In this document: one piece after another, positions 1 through 8,391 of the stretch
Layout of the letters: each line of letters begins with the position of its first letter
Position numbering within the stretch: position 1 is the first letter of the stretch
Assembly (NCBI RefSeq): GCF_000721605.1
Contig: NZ_JOIZ01000022.1
Location: 56,828-120,827 of the forward strand
Origin: Streptomyces sp. NRRL S-37
Lineage (GTDB): Bacteria > Actinomycetota > Actinomycetes > Streptomycetales > Streptomycetaceae
DNA: 64,000 nt
Direction: 5' to 3'
The notes under the pieces: model-generated
Told to the model about the DNA's origin: nothing
Databases searched by the model: none
The model's input: the letters and a program-made list of their open reading frames with translations, nothing else
Position numbers and translations under genes: made by a program

Positions 1-263
1 GCCAGGCGCTGGAGGGGCATCCGGCGTCGCGGGCGCGGCGGCGGGCGATCGGCCTCGTGCTGCTGGCCACCGCGCAGGTGCAGCAGCGCGAGGTCGAACA
101 GGCCTGCAGTACGGGTCTGAAGGCGGTGGAGCTGCTGGGCGGACTCCGCTCCAACCGGGGCGCCGAGTACCTGGAGGACCTCCAGCAGCGCCTCGAACCG
201 TACCGGGAGGAGTCGGTGGTACGGGAGTTCGGGGCGCGGATGGAGCTCCAGACGGCGGCCTGA
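1..263 (+). CDS. C-terminal end of a TPR-type regulatory protein (5' truncated)
   Basis: The reading frame is open from the window edge (frame starting at base 3) and ends at TGA 261-263, leaving about 86 residues. The visible part is helical and TPR-like: an Ala/Arg-rich helix, a QQREVEQAC helix and a VELLGGLRSNRGAEYLEDL stretch. This resembles the last helices of the large Streptomyces HTH-TPR regulators (NsdA type). The DNA-binding end lies outside the window, so the family is inferred from the C-terminal pattern only and no specific role can be given. Confidence 0.55.
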   Translation, partial: QALEGHPASRARRRAIGLVLLATAQVQQREVEQACSTGLKAVELLGGLRSNRGAEYLEDLQQRLEPYREESVVREFGARMELQTAA

Positions 264-440
264 CGTCCACCAGGTGACGGGCAGGGGTGAAGGGGGTGAC
301 GCAAGCGGCTTACGGTGTCCCGGTTTTGTTACCGCGCTCACAGGGCAGGAGGTCAGGTCCTGTGCTGCGTGGCACCGGGCTCCGGGGACCCGGTAGCGTG
401 AGCCGACGATTCACAAGGTCCCCCATTGGCAGGAGTCCCG

Positions 441-2120
441 GTGACGCAGAGTGGACAGGGCGAGGAGCCCTCGGCGCGCCCCGCGCGCGAAGGCATCGTG
501 CTGCCCTCCGACGGTGGCGAACCCCTGCTGCCGGGCATGACGGCCGGGCCGGCCGCCCCCGGCGGCGCGGACGGCCGCACCTCCGGCGGAGGGTTCCCCG
601 CCTCGGCCCCGCCCGGCGGCCAGACCTGGGACACGCCGTGGGGTCCCGGGCAGCAGAGCCCGGCCGCACCGCCCGGCCAGGACTGGCAGCCCCCGTCCGA
701 CGACCAGTGGGGCACCCCGGAGCCGTCCCCGTGGGGCGCGCGGAACACGCCCGCCCCGGCCCACGGCGGCGGCCCCGGTCCGCTCCCGCCCGAGGGCGCG
801 CAGACCCACGGCGGTCATCCGCCGTACGGCGGGAACACCCCGTCCGGCCCGCACGGAAACGTTCCGCACGGCGGCGCCGGTCCGTACGCCGCCGGAGCCC
901 CGCTGCCGCCCGCCGACCCCTACGGCGCCCCCGCCCAGAACGGCTACGGTGCCCCCCAGTACCCGCCGGCCGCCGCGCCGGACGGGGTGGAAGGGGTCAC
1001 CCAGTACATGCCGCCGGTCGCCGACGGCGAGGGGGCGACGCAGTTCATACCCCCGGTACCCGCCGCCGACGAGGGAGCGACGCAGTTCATCCCCCCGGTG
1101 GGTCCGGGCGCGCTGCCGCCCGAGACGCCCGCCCACGGCTCCGAGGCCGGCGGATACCCCGGCATGCCCCCGCGGAACGCGTCCGGCGCGGGACACCTGC
1201 CGCCCGCCGGCGGCCCCGACGCCGAGGCCACCCAGTACATCGCCCCCGTCACCGACCAGCCCCCCGGGCAGTCCTACGGCACCCCGCCGCCCGGTGACGG
1301 CAGCCGGCAGCCGCCCGCCGAGTTCGACAACCTCTTCCGCGACGGTGCCGCGGGACCGGCCGGATCCACCCAGCAGCTCCCGCGCGTCGACTACGGCCCG
1401 CCCGTCCGCACCACGCCCGGCGGTCCGGCCGGCCCGGCCGGTCCCACCGCCCCGGCCGGCGGCCGGGGCGGACGCGGCGGTGGCCGCACCGGCTCCCGCG
1501 TGCCGCTCATCGCGGCGATCGGCGTCGGTATCGCCGTCCTCGGTGTCGGCGCGGGCGCGCTGCTCGGCAGCCCGAACGGCGACGACGACGGCGACGGCGG
1601 CAACCAGAACGTGTCCGCGACCGCGCCCGCGAGCGCGGAGGCCTCCGGCTCGCCGTCCGCCGACCCGGCCCGTGAACAGGCCGTCGAGCTGGACAAGCTG
1701 CTGGCCGACAGCGGCGACAGCCGCACCACCGTGATCAACGCGGTCGCCGATGTGAGGGCCTGCCGCGATCTCGGCCGGGCGGCCGCGGACCTGCGGGAAG
1801 CGGCCGGGCAGCGCAACCAGCTCGTGACCGACCTCTCCGGTCTGTCCGTGGACAAGCTGCCCGACCACCAGGCGCTGACCAGCGCGCTCACCAAGGCGTG
1901 GCAGGCGTCGGCCTCGGCCGACAACCACTACGCCGCCTGGGCCGACCAGACCGCCGGCAAGAAGGGCTGCAAGAAGGGCCAGGCCCGCTCCACCGGCCAG
2001 ACCCAGGCCGGCAACCAGGCCAGCGGCACCGCGACCACCGAGAAGCAGAAGGCCGCCAAGCTGTGGAACGCGATCGCCAAGCGGTACGGCCTGACCGAGC
2101 GCCAGCCGACCCAGCTCTGA
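441..2120 (+). CDS. Pro/Gly-rich single-pass membrane protein with TQ-x-x-PPV repeats
   Basis: The start is taken at GTG 441 because AGGAG lies at 431-435, five bases upstream; an upstream TTG at 426 has no such site. The 559-residue product has a long cytoplasmic Pro/Gly/Ala-rich half (about 1-350). Four short repeats of the form ATQ[YF][MI]xPV sit in it, encoded at 999-1019, 1038-1058, 1080-1100 and 1230-1250. One transmembrane helix follows at about 353-377 (PLIAAIGVGIAVLGVGAGAL). The roughly 180-residue exported domain contains two cysteines (VRACRDL and KKGCKKG) that could pair. No enzymatic motif is visible. Similar proline-rich membrane proteins are common in Streptomyces, but I know of no assigned function. 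Confidence 0.75.
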   Translation: MTQSGQGEEPSARPAREGIVLPSDGGEPLLPGMTAGPAAPGGADGRTSGGGFPASAPPGGQTWDTPWGPGQQSPAAPPGQDWQPPSDDQWGTPEPSPWGARNTPAPAHGGGPGPLPPEGAQTHGGHPPYGGNTPSGPHGNVPHGGAGPYAAGAPLPPADPYGAPAQNGYGAPQYPPAAAPDGVEGVTQYMPPVADGEGATQFIPPVPAADEGATQFIPPVGPGALPPETPAHGSEAGGYPGMPPRNASGAGHLPPAGGPDAEATQYIAPVTDQPPGQSYGTPPPGDGSRQPPAEFDNLFRDGAAGPAGSTQQLPRVDYGPPVRTTPGGPAGPAGPTAPAGGRGGRGGGRTGSRVPLIAAIGVGIAVLGVGAGALLGSPNGDDDGDGGNQNVSATAPASAEASGSPSADPAREQAVELDKLLADSGDSRTTVINAVADVRACRDLGRAAADLREAAGQRNQLVTDLSGLSVDKLPDHQALTSALTKAWQASASADNHYAAWADQTAGKKGCKKGQARSTGQTQAGNQASGTATTEKQKAAKLWNAIAKRYGLTERQPTQL

Positions 2121-2167
2121 CCGGGCACCGCTGACCCGCGTCCCGCCCGGCCGGGCGGAACCGCGGG

Positions 2168-3481
2168 TCAGCCCAGATCCGCGTCCCGCAGCGTCTTCGT
2201 CACATCGGTGAATCCCTTGCGGGCCGCGACCAGCCGGCCGCCCTCGACCGCCTGCAGCGTCACGTTCGCGTTGACCAGGCGGGGGAAACCGACGGCGGCG
2301 AGATCGTCCTGGAATTCCCACCGCAGGGTGGGGGTGAGCCCGCCCGTGGTGACCTTCAGCCCGCCGTCCAGCGCCCCGCTCACCGTGTCGGCGCTCACCT
2401 CGCCGTCCCCCAACGACTCGACGACCTGCTTGAACACGGTGTAGGCGATCCAGGTGGTCTGCACCCCGGCGTCCGCGGCGTCGATCCGGTTGTCGCCGAA
2501 CGCCTCCTCCTTGATCACCTTCTTCATCGGGTTCCAGCGGGCGTCGCTCGCCGCCGGGTACCAGCCGGTGACGTACGACCCCTCGTACGGCCCCGACGCC
2601 CCGCCGGACGCGTCGATCGTGCTCTGGTCGACGCTGCCCAGCACGGTCGCGGTGTGCACCTCGGGATAGTCGGCGCGGGCCCGCCGGAAGGAGTCCATGA
2701 AGGTGCCCGTGCGGTCGCCGAGCGCGGGCACCACACAGCCCCGCTCGGCCGTGTCCGCGGTGGCGCGCTCCAGGGCCTGCCGCGCCTGGCTCTCGTAGGA
2801 GGTGGCGTCCTCCGCCGCCCGCTGGTCACCGGAGCGCGCGTGCCCGCCCGCCGCCAGACCCGAGTCGAGCAGCGGGGGGAGCTGGTCGCCCACGATGGTG
2901 TCGGGCCGGATCAGGGTGACCGGCCCGCAGGTGTCGGCCAGGGTGCGTCCGAGACCGGCCAGCAGCACCGGCTGGCCGCCGTTGACGGGGTAGGACAGCG
3001 GGCTGGTGAACTCGTTGGTGGTGATGCCGTAACCGCCGATGTACGGGATCCCGGCGCCCTCCAGGGTGGGCATGAAGGAGTCGGCGTGCTGGCTGTAGGA
3101 GCCGACCACCGCGACGGCGTTCTCCTGCACCGCGCGCCGGGCGCACCGTGCGGCGGCCACGGTGTCGTTCTTGTCGTTGCAGGTCAGTACGGTGAGCCGA
3201 CGGCCGTTGATACCGCCCTGGGAGTTGATCCAGCGGGCGTACGCTTCGGCGAACGCGGGCATTCCGGGCTTGTTGGTGGCCTCGGTGTCCTGGGGCGCCC
3301 ACGTCATCACGGTGAGGGGGCCGTCGTCCCCGGAACCCCCCGTGGCACCGGGGACGACCCCGCACCCCGCGGCGAGCGACGCGCACGCCACCAGCGCGCC
3401 CGTGGCCAGGACGCGGGCCCTGACGGGCCGGTGGAGGAGGCGGGGGAGGAGAATGCTGCGGATGCGTCGCCTGCCGGTCAT
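2168..3481 (-). CDS. ABC-type branched-chain amino-acid-like substrate-binding lipoprotein
   Basis: Type I periplasmic-binding-protein fold of the Leu/Ile/Val receptor family (Peripla_BP_6). It would present a small ligand outside the membrane to an ABC permease or a sensor. From ATG 3481 the 437-residue product begins with an Arg-rich n-region and a hydrophobic helix ending in the lipobox LAAGC (Cys40). The mature domain follows with family features such as INSQGGINGRRL, the GSYSQHADS segment and GGYGITTNEF. No permease or ATPase genes flank it, so the partner is encoded elsewhere or the protein acts as a free receptor. It is convergent with the preceding membrane protein gene (47 bp between stops). 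The Shine-Dalgarno site is poorly spaced, so the exact start is moderately certain. Confidence 0.8.
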   Translation of the reverse strand: MTGRRRIRSILLPRLLHRPVRARVLATGALVACASLAAGCGVVPGATGGSGDDGPLTVMTWAPQDTEATNKPGMPAFAEAYARWINSQGGINGRRLTVLTCNDKNDTVAAARCARRAVQENAVAVVGSYSQHADSFMPTLEGAGIPYIGGYGITTNEFTSPLSYPVNGGQPVLLAGLGRTLADTCGPVTLIRPDTIVGDQLPPLLDSGLAAGGHARSGDQRAAEDATSYESQARQALERATADTAERGCVVPALGDRTGTFMDSFRRARADYPEVHTATVLGSVDQSTIDASGGASGPYEGSYVTGWYPAASDARWNPMKKVIKEEAFGDNRIDAADAGVQTTWIAYTVFKQVVESLGDGEVSADTVSGALDGGLKVTTGGLTPTLRWEFQDDLAAVGFPRLVNANVTLQAVEGGRLVAARKGFTDVTKTLRDADLG

Positions 3482-3653
3482 GCTCCCCCACGATTCCGCC
3501 ACACGGCCAACCCCGGAGTGACCCTTGGTCAACGGATGGTGACGCCGGGGTGAATTACGGGGTCCCGTATGACTCATGTGGCGCGGAAACGTACGATCGA
3601 CGATCGTGCAAGGTTCGGAGAACTCTTCCCGTCGCGGCCGTCGCTCCTTCACC

Positions 3654-4100
3654 ATGGGCGGCATGCCACTCAACGACATGCCGTGGTGGCGCTGGCGCAG
3701 CAATGTGCGCTCCGCGCTGCACATGCTCTCCGACCCCGCCTTCCAGCGGGACGTCTGGCTGGCCGGGGTCGACGGCTACGGCGACGTCACCGACGCCGTC
3801 TACCGGCTGGTCGAGGACACCTGGCTGGACAACTGGTCCGCCGAGAAGTACGTCGGCACGATCTTCCGCGACTCCCAGGAGGCGGCGCTCGTCGACACCG
3901 CGGTGCTGCGCGTGCTGCGGATCATGCACCAGGTCGGTCCGGACGCGCCGGTGGCCGCCTATCTCGAGCACGAGGGGTGGCCGGAGGCGGTACGGGCCGC
4001 GCGGGACGCGCACGTGCGGATGGCGGCGAGCGACGGCGACGACCCCGACGCACCGCCGAGCACCCTGGAGGTGCTGCGGATCGTGACGCGGTCCGCGTAG
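3654..4100 (+). CDS. SCO4402-family conserved protein
   Basis: A small soluble protein of about 148 residues from ATG 3654. It is rich in Trp and acidic residues (DMPWWRWRSNVR, DTWLDNWSAEKYVGTIF) and I recognise it as an actinobacterial family known by its S. coelicolor locus name SCO4402. It has no signal peptide, membrane span or catalytic motif that I can identify. The same frame extends upstream to GTG 3606, which also lacks a ribosome-binding site, so the N-terminus may be up to 16 residues longer. It is divergent from the binding lipoprotein gene and 47 bp upstream of purU. Function unknown. Confidence 0.7.
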   Translation: MGGMPLNDMPWWRWRSNVRSALHMLSDPAFQRDVWLAGVDGYGDVTDAVYRLVEDTWLDNWSAEKYVGTIFRDSQEAALVDTAVLRVLRIMHQVGPDAPVAAYLEHEGWPEAVRAARDAHVRMAASDGDDPDAPPSTLEVLRIVTRSA

Positions 4101-4147
4101 CGAAACGGCAGGCCGGCCGTGACCGCGCGTGTGGGACCCTTTTCCGC

Positions 4148-5029
4148 ATGAGCGAGCAGTCCACCCGAGCCGCGGCCCCCGCCGACCAGTACGTCCTCAC
4201 CCTGTCCTGTCCCGACAAGCAGGGCATCGTGCACGCCGTGTCGAGCTATCTCTTCATGACCGGCTGCAACATCGAGGACAGCCAGCAGTTCGGCGACCAC
4301 GACACGGGACTGTTCTTCATGCGCGTCCACTTCTCGGCGGACGCCCCGGTGACCGTGGAGAAGCTGCGGGCGAGCTTCGCGGCGATCGGCGACTCCTTCC
4401 ACATGGACTGGCGGATCAACCGGGCCGACGAGAAGATGCGCGTCCTGCTCATGGTCAGCCGGTTCGGGCACTGCCTGAACGACCTGCTGTTCCGCGCGCG
4501 GACCGGCGCGCTGCCGGTGGAGATCGCCGGGGTGGTGTCCAATCACACCGACTTCGCCGAACTGGTGGCTTCGTACGGCATTCCCTTCCACCACATCCCG
4601 GTGCCGAAGGACGGCAAGGCGGAGGCCGAGGCCCGGCTGCTGGAGATCGTGCGCGAGAACGACGTCGAGCTCGTCGTCCTCGCCCGCTACATGCAGGTCC
4701 TCTCGGACGACCTGTGCAAGCGGCTCTCCGGGCGGATCATCAACATCCACCACTCCTTCCTGCCGAGCTTCAAGGGCGCGAAGCCGTACCACCAGGCGCA
4801 CGCGCGGGGCGTGAAGCTCATCGGCGCGACCGCGCACTATGTCACCGCCGACCTCGACGAGGGGCCGATCATCGAGCAGGAGGTCGAGCGGGTGGGGCAC
4901 GACGTCACGCCCGAGGGGCTCGTCGCGATCGGACGGGACGTGGAGTGCCAGGCGCTGGCGCGGGCGGTGAAGTGGCATGCGGAGCGGCGCATTCTGCTCA
5001 ATGGGCGGCGGACGGTGGTCTTCGCCTAG
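4148..5029 (+). CDS. purU: Formyltetrahydrofolate deformylase
   Basis: Hydrolyses 10-formyltetrahydrofolate to tetrahydrofolate and formate, balancing one-carbon pools and supplying formate for purine synthesis. The 293-residue length is normal for PurU. An ACT domain occupies about residues 14-90 (LSCPDKQGIVHAVSSYLF) and a formyltransferase-fold catalytic domain about 96-293. The catalytic triad is present as Asn199 and His201 (IINIHHSFLPSF) and Asp237 (TADLDEGPII). The start ATG 4148 fits the ACT domain boundary. A strong inverted repeat lies downstream, between this gene and the convergent anti-sigma gene. Confidence 0.95.
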   Translation: MSEQSTRAAAPADQYVLTLSCPDKQGIVHAVSSYLFMTGCNIEDSQQFGDHDTGLFFMRVHFSADAPVTVEKLRASFAAIGDSFHMDWRINRADEKMRVLLMVSRFGHCLNDLLFRARTGALPVEIAGVVSNHTDFAELVASYGIPFHHIPVPKDGKAEAEARLLEIVRENDVELVVLARYMQVLSDDLCKRLSGRIINIHHSFLPSFKGAKPYHQAHARGVKLIGATAHYVTADLDEGPIIEQEVERVGHDVTPEGLVAIGRDVECQALARAVKWHAERRILLNGRRTVVFA

Positions 5030-5082
5030 GAGCCCGGAGGGTTCCCGTTCCGTCGGCGGGTGCGGGCTCGTCGTGGCCGTTC

Positions 5083-5217
5083 GCGCAGTTCCCCGCGTCC
5101 CTGAAGGGGCGATCCCGCCGTGCTCTCGTGCGGGTGGTCTGTGGCTGAACGCGCAGTTCCCCGCGCCCCCACAGGTACGTCCACTGTGCGTACCCATAGG
5201 GGCGCGGGGAACTGCGC
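5083..5217. terminator. Bidirectional hairpin built from the GCGCAGTTCCCCGCG intergenic repeat
   Basis: A perfect 19-bp inverted repeat has arms 5151-5169 (GCGCAGTTCCCCGCGCCCC) and 5199-5217 with a 29-nt loop. A third, direct partial copy of the arm (GCGCAGTTCCCCGCGTC) lies at 5083-5099. It sits between the convergent stops of purU and the anti-sigma gene, so a two-way terminator is the natural reading. The same core is a familiar dispersed intergenic element in Streptomyces. Confidence 0.75.
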
Positions 5218-5263
5218 GGAACCTCCCACGCACCCGCGCTCACCGGCGAGACGGAACCCGCCC

Positions 5264-6397
5264 CTACAACCGGCTCATGCTCGCCGCCGCGAACAGGACG
5301 TCCTTAATGGCGTCACGGTCTCCGACCTGCCCCACCGCGGCCTCGCGCGGGGACACGTGCCCCGCCGCGAGCCTGCAGAACTCCGCCCCGTCCAGCGCGA
5401 CGTGCGCCACCTCGTGCTCGGCCGACCCCTTCGCCGCCGGAGAGTCCAGCGGGATCAGCCACTCGCCCCCGCCGGACCCCTCGATCTCCAGCCGCAGGCT
5501 GCGCCCCGGCTCCCCGGCGGCGACCAGGTGCCGTTGCACGGGGGAGGCCAGCCCGTGCTGCCGGCGGTGTTCCAGCACGGCCGGCAGCATGCGCGCGGCC
5601 AGGTCGACGATGCGGTGCAGATGCCGCCCGGAGGGCGGGTCGTACGGGTAGTCCACCGCCTCGGCGATGTCCTCCGCGTGCACCCAGCACTCGAAGGCCC
5701 GGTCCAGCATCGCGTCGTGCAGCGGCAGTTCGTAGTCGCCGTACGACACCGGCAGCCGTCCGGTGCCGCCGCCCGTGAAGGACACCGTCCGCACGAGGGC
5801 GTGGCTCTGCTCCCGCCAGGGCGCCCGCACCGAGCGGGTGGGCGGGAAGCGGGCCGCCCGCCAGTACGCCTCGGTGCGGTCCGTCGGGGTGGGCCGGGCG
5901 GGCGTGGCGTCGCCGAGCGGGTCGTCGAGGCCGAGGGCGACCGCGACCAGCCCGTCGACCGTCAGCAGATGCGCGATGACCCCGGCGACGGTGGTACGGC
6001 GGCTGCTCGCCTCGTCGGACTCGTACCAGCGCAGCCGCACCGGCGCGTGCCACTCGGAGTCGCCGAAGTCCTGGAGCAGCGCGTCCAGCCGCGCGGTCTC
6101 GGCGTCGTACGCGGCGGCCCACTCCGGCACGGGGACGCGGGGCGGGCGCCGCTCCAGGCAGGCCTCCAGGACGCGGGTGCGCAGGCCGGGGTCCAGGTCC
6201 AGGCTCTCGGGCCGCTGGAGCAGGCCGACCGCCTCGCGCAGCCGCAGCGCCTCGTCCGCGCAGGGCCCGCAGGTGCCGAGGTGCTCCTCGACGGCGTCCG
6301 CCTCCGCCTGCGCGCAGGCGGCCAGCGCCCAGGCACCCAGCAGCGACTTCAGCACGTGGTGCTCCAGTACGAGCGGTCCGGCACGGTGCTCGCTCAC
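5264..6397 (-). CDS. Anti-sigma factor: zinc-finger (ZAS) domain fused to a mycothiol maleylpyruvate isomerase-like domain
   Basis: A 377-residue protein whose gene overlaps the upstream sigma factor gene by 4 nt (GTGA), so the two are translationally coupled. The N-terminus carries an anti-sigma zinc-binding pattern, His39-x3-Cys43-x2-Cys46 (EHLGTCGPC), preceded by HHVLKSLLGAWAL. From about residue 100 the sequence matches the MDMPI/DinB-like fold used by mycothiol-dependent enzymes (TVAGVIAHLLTVDGLV, AFECWVHAEDIAEAV). Mycothiol is the actinobacterial low-molecular-weight thiol, so this fusion could make sigma release respond to thiol state. That is an inference; the pairing itself is visible in the sequence. 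Confidence 0.8.
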   Translation of the reverse strand: MSEHRAGPLVLEHHVLKSLLGAWALAACAQAEADAVEEHLGTCGPCADEALRLREAVGLLQRPESLDLDPGLRTRVLEACLERRPPRVPVPEWAAAYDAETARLDALLQDFGDSEWHAPVRLRWYESDEASSRRTTVAGVIAHLLTVDGLVAVALGLDDPLGDATPARPTPTDRTEAYWRAARFPPTRSVRAPWREQSHALVRTVSFTGGGTGRLPVSYGDYELPLHDAMLDRAFECWVHAEDIAEAVDYPYDPPSGRHLHRIVDLAARMLPAVLEHRRQHGLASPVQRHLVAAGEPGRSLRLEIEGSGGGEWLIPLDSPAAKGSAEHEVAHVALDGAEFCRLAAGHVSPREAAVGQVGDRDAIKDVLFAAASMSRL

Positions 6398-6975
6398 GCG
6401 GCGCCCCCGATCCCGGGCGGGTCGCCCGGGGCCCCGGTGTCGTGCGCGGTGGCCAGCAACTGCAGGCCGAGGCGGAGCCGGCGGCGCGCCTCGTCGTCGG
6501 TGACGCCCAGGTCGGCGGCGGTCTGGCGGTAGTCCCGGCGCTGGAAGTACGCCAGTTCCAGGGCGTCCCGCAGCGGCGCCGGCATGGACTGGACGATGTA
6601 GTCGGCGCGGGCCGCCACCGAGGCGTGCCGCACCGTGCGCTCCAGGTCCTCCGTGGTGCCGGGGCCGCCGCGGGCGAGTGCCGCGGTCTCCGTGGTGCGC
6701 AGCCGGCGTACGGCCAGCAGGCTGGTCAGCGTGGCGAGCCAGGTGCGCAGGGGTTCCTGCGCGGGGTCGTAGGAGTCCGGGTGTTCCCAGACGTGGGCGA
6801 AGACATCGCGGGTGACGGCGTCGGCGGCGTGTTCGTCGCCGACGACGCGGTGGGCGAGGCCGTGCACGAGCGAGGCGAACCGGTCGTAGAGCTCACCGAG
6901 GGCCGCCGCCTCCCCGCGCGCGAGCCGCTGCTGCATCCTGCGGTCCCAGCGGGGCGGTACGTCCGTTTTCGGCAT
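6394..6975 (-). CDS. ECF RNA polymerase sigma factor
   Basis: A 193-residue sigma-70-family protein. The region 2-like segment is LGELYDRFASLVHGLAHRVV with DVFAHVWEHPDSYDP, and region 4 is LRDALELAYFQRRDYRQTAA followed by a degenerate recognition helix (LGVTDDEARRRLRLGL). ATG 6975 is chosen because GAGGGG lies about 5 bases upstream and the protein then begins right before region 2. The gene is followed by its anti-sigma partner with a 4-nt overlap. The promoter should lie in the shared divergent region with the STAS gene, where three phased GATCG repeats occur. Confidence 0.85.
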   Translation of the reverse strand: MPKTDVPPRWDRRMQQRLARGEAAALGELYDRFASLVHGLAHRVVGDEHAADAVTRDVFAHVWEHPDSYDPAQEPLRTWLATLTSLLAVRRLRTTETAALARGGPGTTEDLERTVRHASVAARADYIVQSMPAPLRDALELAYFQRRDYRQTAADLGVTDDEARRRLRLGLQLLATAHDTGAPGDPPGIGGAA

Positions 6976-7337
6976 GCGGCCCCTCACCCCCTGTTCCTTC
7001 CCGGTTCCGGGGTGGTCGGTCCCGGTTCCGGTGTCGCCTGCGACCCCAGGAATGTAGTCGGCGTACAGGAGGGCGCACGCCCCTTTATGGCAATGTGCGC
7101 CCCTGGAGGAGCCGTAGATGGTAAGGGGCCGCCCGCCCACGTCGGACGCCGTCCGGGTCGCATCCGCCCACCTCCGCACCGATCGGAACCGATCGAATCA
7201 GATCGAAGACGACTAAAATAAGCCCTTTCTGTTCGGCATCCGTTTCCCGGCTCGCGTTTCAGGGAACGGCCGGTGGGCAGCCGCGCTGCAAGGAAGCGTA
7301 GGGACTGCTTCCGTTCCGGCGAGCGAGGGGCGTGGTG
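6976..7337. promoter_or_regulatory. Divergent intergenic region with three 10-bp-phased GATCG repeats and a TAAAAT box
   Basis: The 362 bp separate the sigma factor gene (-) from the STAS gene (+). At 7181-7210 three tandem units of 10 bp all start with GATCG: GATCGGAACC, GATCGAATCA, GATCGAAGAC. A TAAAAT hexamer (7214-7219), a good -10 box for the + strand, follows immediately, so the repeats cover its -35 position. This arrangement looks like a regulator-binding array over a promoter. The bound factor is unknown; the sigma factor pair is an obvious candidate. Confidence 0.45.
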
Positions 7338-7712
7338 GTGACCTTCAAAGTGACCGACAAGGAGCACGGCGAGTGGACCGTGCTCCGGGTCTCGGGCGAG
7401 CTGGACCTGGTGACGTCCCCGGTGCTGCGCCAGCGGGTGCACGACGTGGTGGCCGAGGGCGGGCACAGCCTCGTCCTCGACCTCTCCGAGGTGTGGTTCT
7501 GCGACTCGAGCGGGGTCGGCGTGCTCATAGCCTCCCGCAGACTGCTCCGCTCCTGCCGGGGCAGTCTGCGGCTGATCCTCCCCGCGCGGGGGGCCGCCGA
7601 CGGCAGTCACGTCAACAAGGTGCTCGGCGCCCTCGGGGTCCGCCGGCTCTTCGAGATCCACCCGGACGTCCCCTCCGCGGTCGACGAGGACTCCCGCCCG
7701 CTGTCGGCATGA
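7338..7712 (+). CDS. STAS-domain anti-sigma factor antagonist
   Basis: A single STAS domain of about 124 residues. Anti-anti-sigma proteins of this family bind an HATPase anti-sigma kinase and are switched off by phosphorylation of a Ser/Thr in the DSSG loop, which is present here as WFCDSSGVGVLIAS. Three consecutive GTG codons (7332, 7335, 7338) could start translation. GAGGGG ends at 7330, so 7338 has the best spacing. An EF-hand gene and an HATPase-type gene follow on the same strand, which is consistent with a partner-switching set, though the gaps are large. Confidence 0.85.
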   Translation: MTFKVTDKEHGEWTVLRVSGELDLVTSPVLRQRVHDVVAEGGHSLVLDLSEVWFCDSSGVGVLIASRRLLRSCRGSLRLILPARGAADGSHVNKVLGALGVRRLFEIHPDVPSAVDEDSRPLSA

Positions 7713-7878
7713 CGGCACGCGCGGACGCTTACATGTGTCGACGCTCGCACGTGTCACACGCTTGTCCCGTTATTCCCCCGGTCTTGGTCCAGGCGTCGTT
7801 TTCCGGCTTCCCGGCGGCCCACCACCACGTACGCTCCCAGCGAGACGACCCACTGACCTAAGGCGGCCTGAGAGAGAC

Positions 7879-8391
7879 ATGGTCACCAGCGAGTACGAGC
7901 GCAGGATCGCGGCCCGCTTCGCGGGCTTCGACCAGGACGGCAACGGCTACATCGACCGCGAGGACTTCAGCGGAGCGGCCAAGGCGCTGCTCGCCGAGTT
8001 CGCCGTCGCGGCCCGCTCCGACCGGGGCCAGGCCCTGTACATCGGCGCCGAGGCGTTCTGGCAGGGCATGGCGGGGATCGCGGACCGCGACGGCGACCAG
8101 CGCATCACACGCGAGGAGTTCGTGAACGGCGCGGTCAAGCGGCTGCGGGACAACCCGGACCGGTTCGCCGAGATCGCCCGCCCCTTCCTGCACGCGGCGC
8201 TCGCCGTCGCCGGCACCGGCGAGGACGGTACCGCCGGCGTCGAGGGCGTCGCGCGGGTCCTCGAGGTGCTCGGCGTCCCCGAGGACCTCGCCCGTACGGC
8301 CGCCGCCGCGCTGGACCCGGACGGCGACGGCAGGATCGGCGAGGAGGAGGTCGTCCGGTCCTTCGCCCGCTACTTCACCGTCCCCGAGTAG
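7879..8391 (+). CDS. EF-hand calcium-binding protein
   Basis: A 170-residue soluble protein of the calmodulin-like Streptomyces family. Three canonical 12-residue Ca2+ loops are visible: DQDGNGYIDRED (about 18-29), DRDGDQRITREE (about 74-85) and DPDGDGRIGEEE near the C-terminus. A degenerate fourth hand lies around residues 110-135 (AGTGEDGTAGVEGVARVL). Each loop is followed by a hydrophobic helix. Such proteins buffer or sense calcium in the cytoplasm; the target is not known. ATG 7879 gives the family-typical N-terminus before the first hand. Confidence 0.85.
   Translation: MVTSEYERRIAARFAGFDQDGNGYIDREDFSGAAKALLAEFAVAARSDRGQALYIGAEAFWQGMAGIADRDGDQRITREEFVNGAVKRLRDNPDRFAEIARPFLHAALAVAGTGEDGTAGVEGVARVLEVLGVPEDLARTAAAALDPDGDGRIGEEEVVRSFARYFTVPE

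Noticed and set aside
411..2321. 636-residue open frame on the minus strand
   Set aside because: Antisense to the Pro-rich membrane protein gene. It is Gly/Arg-rich without domains, as expected for the complement of GC-rich coding DNA.
4977..5651. 224-residue plus-strand frame over the purU/anti-sigma junction
   Set aside because: It crosses the hairpin region and then runs antisense to the anti-sigma gene; no domain is visible.
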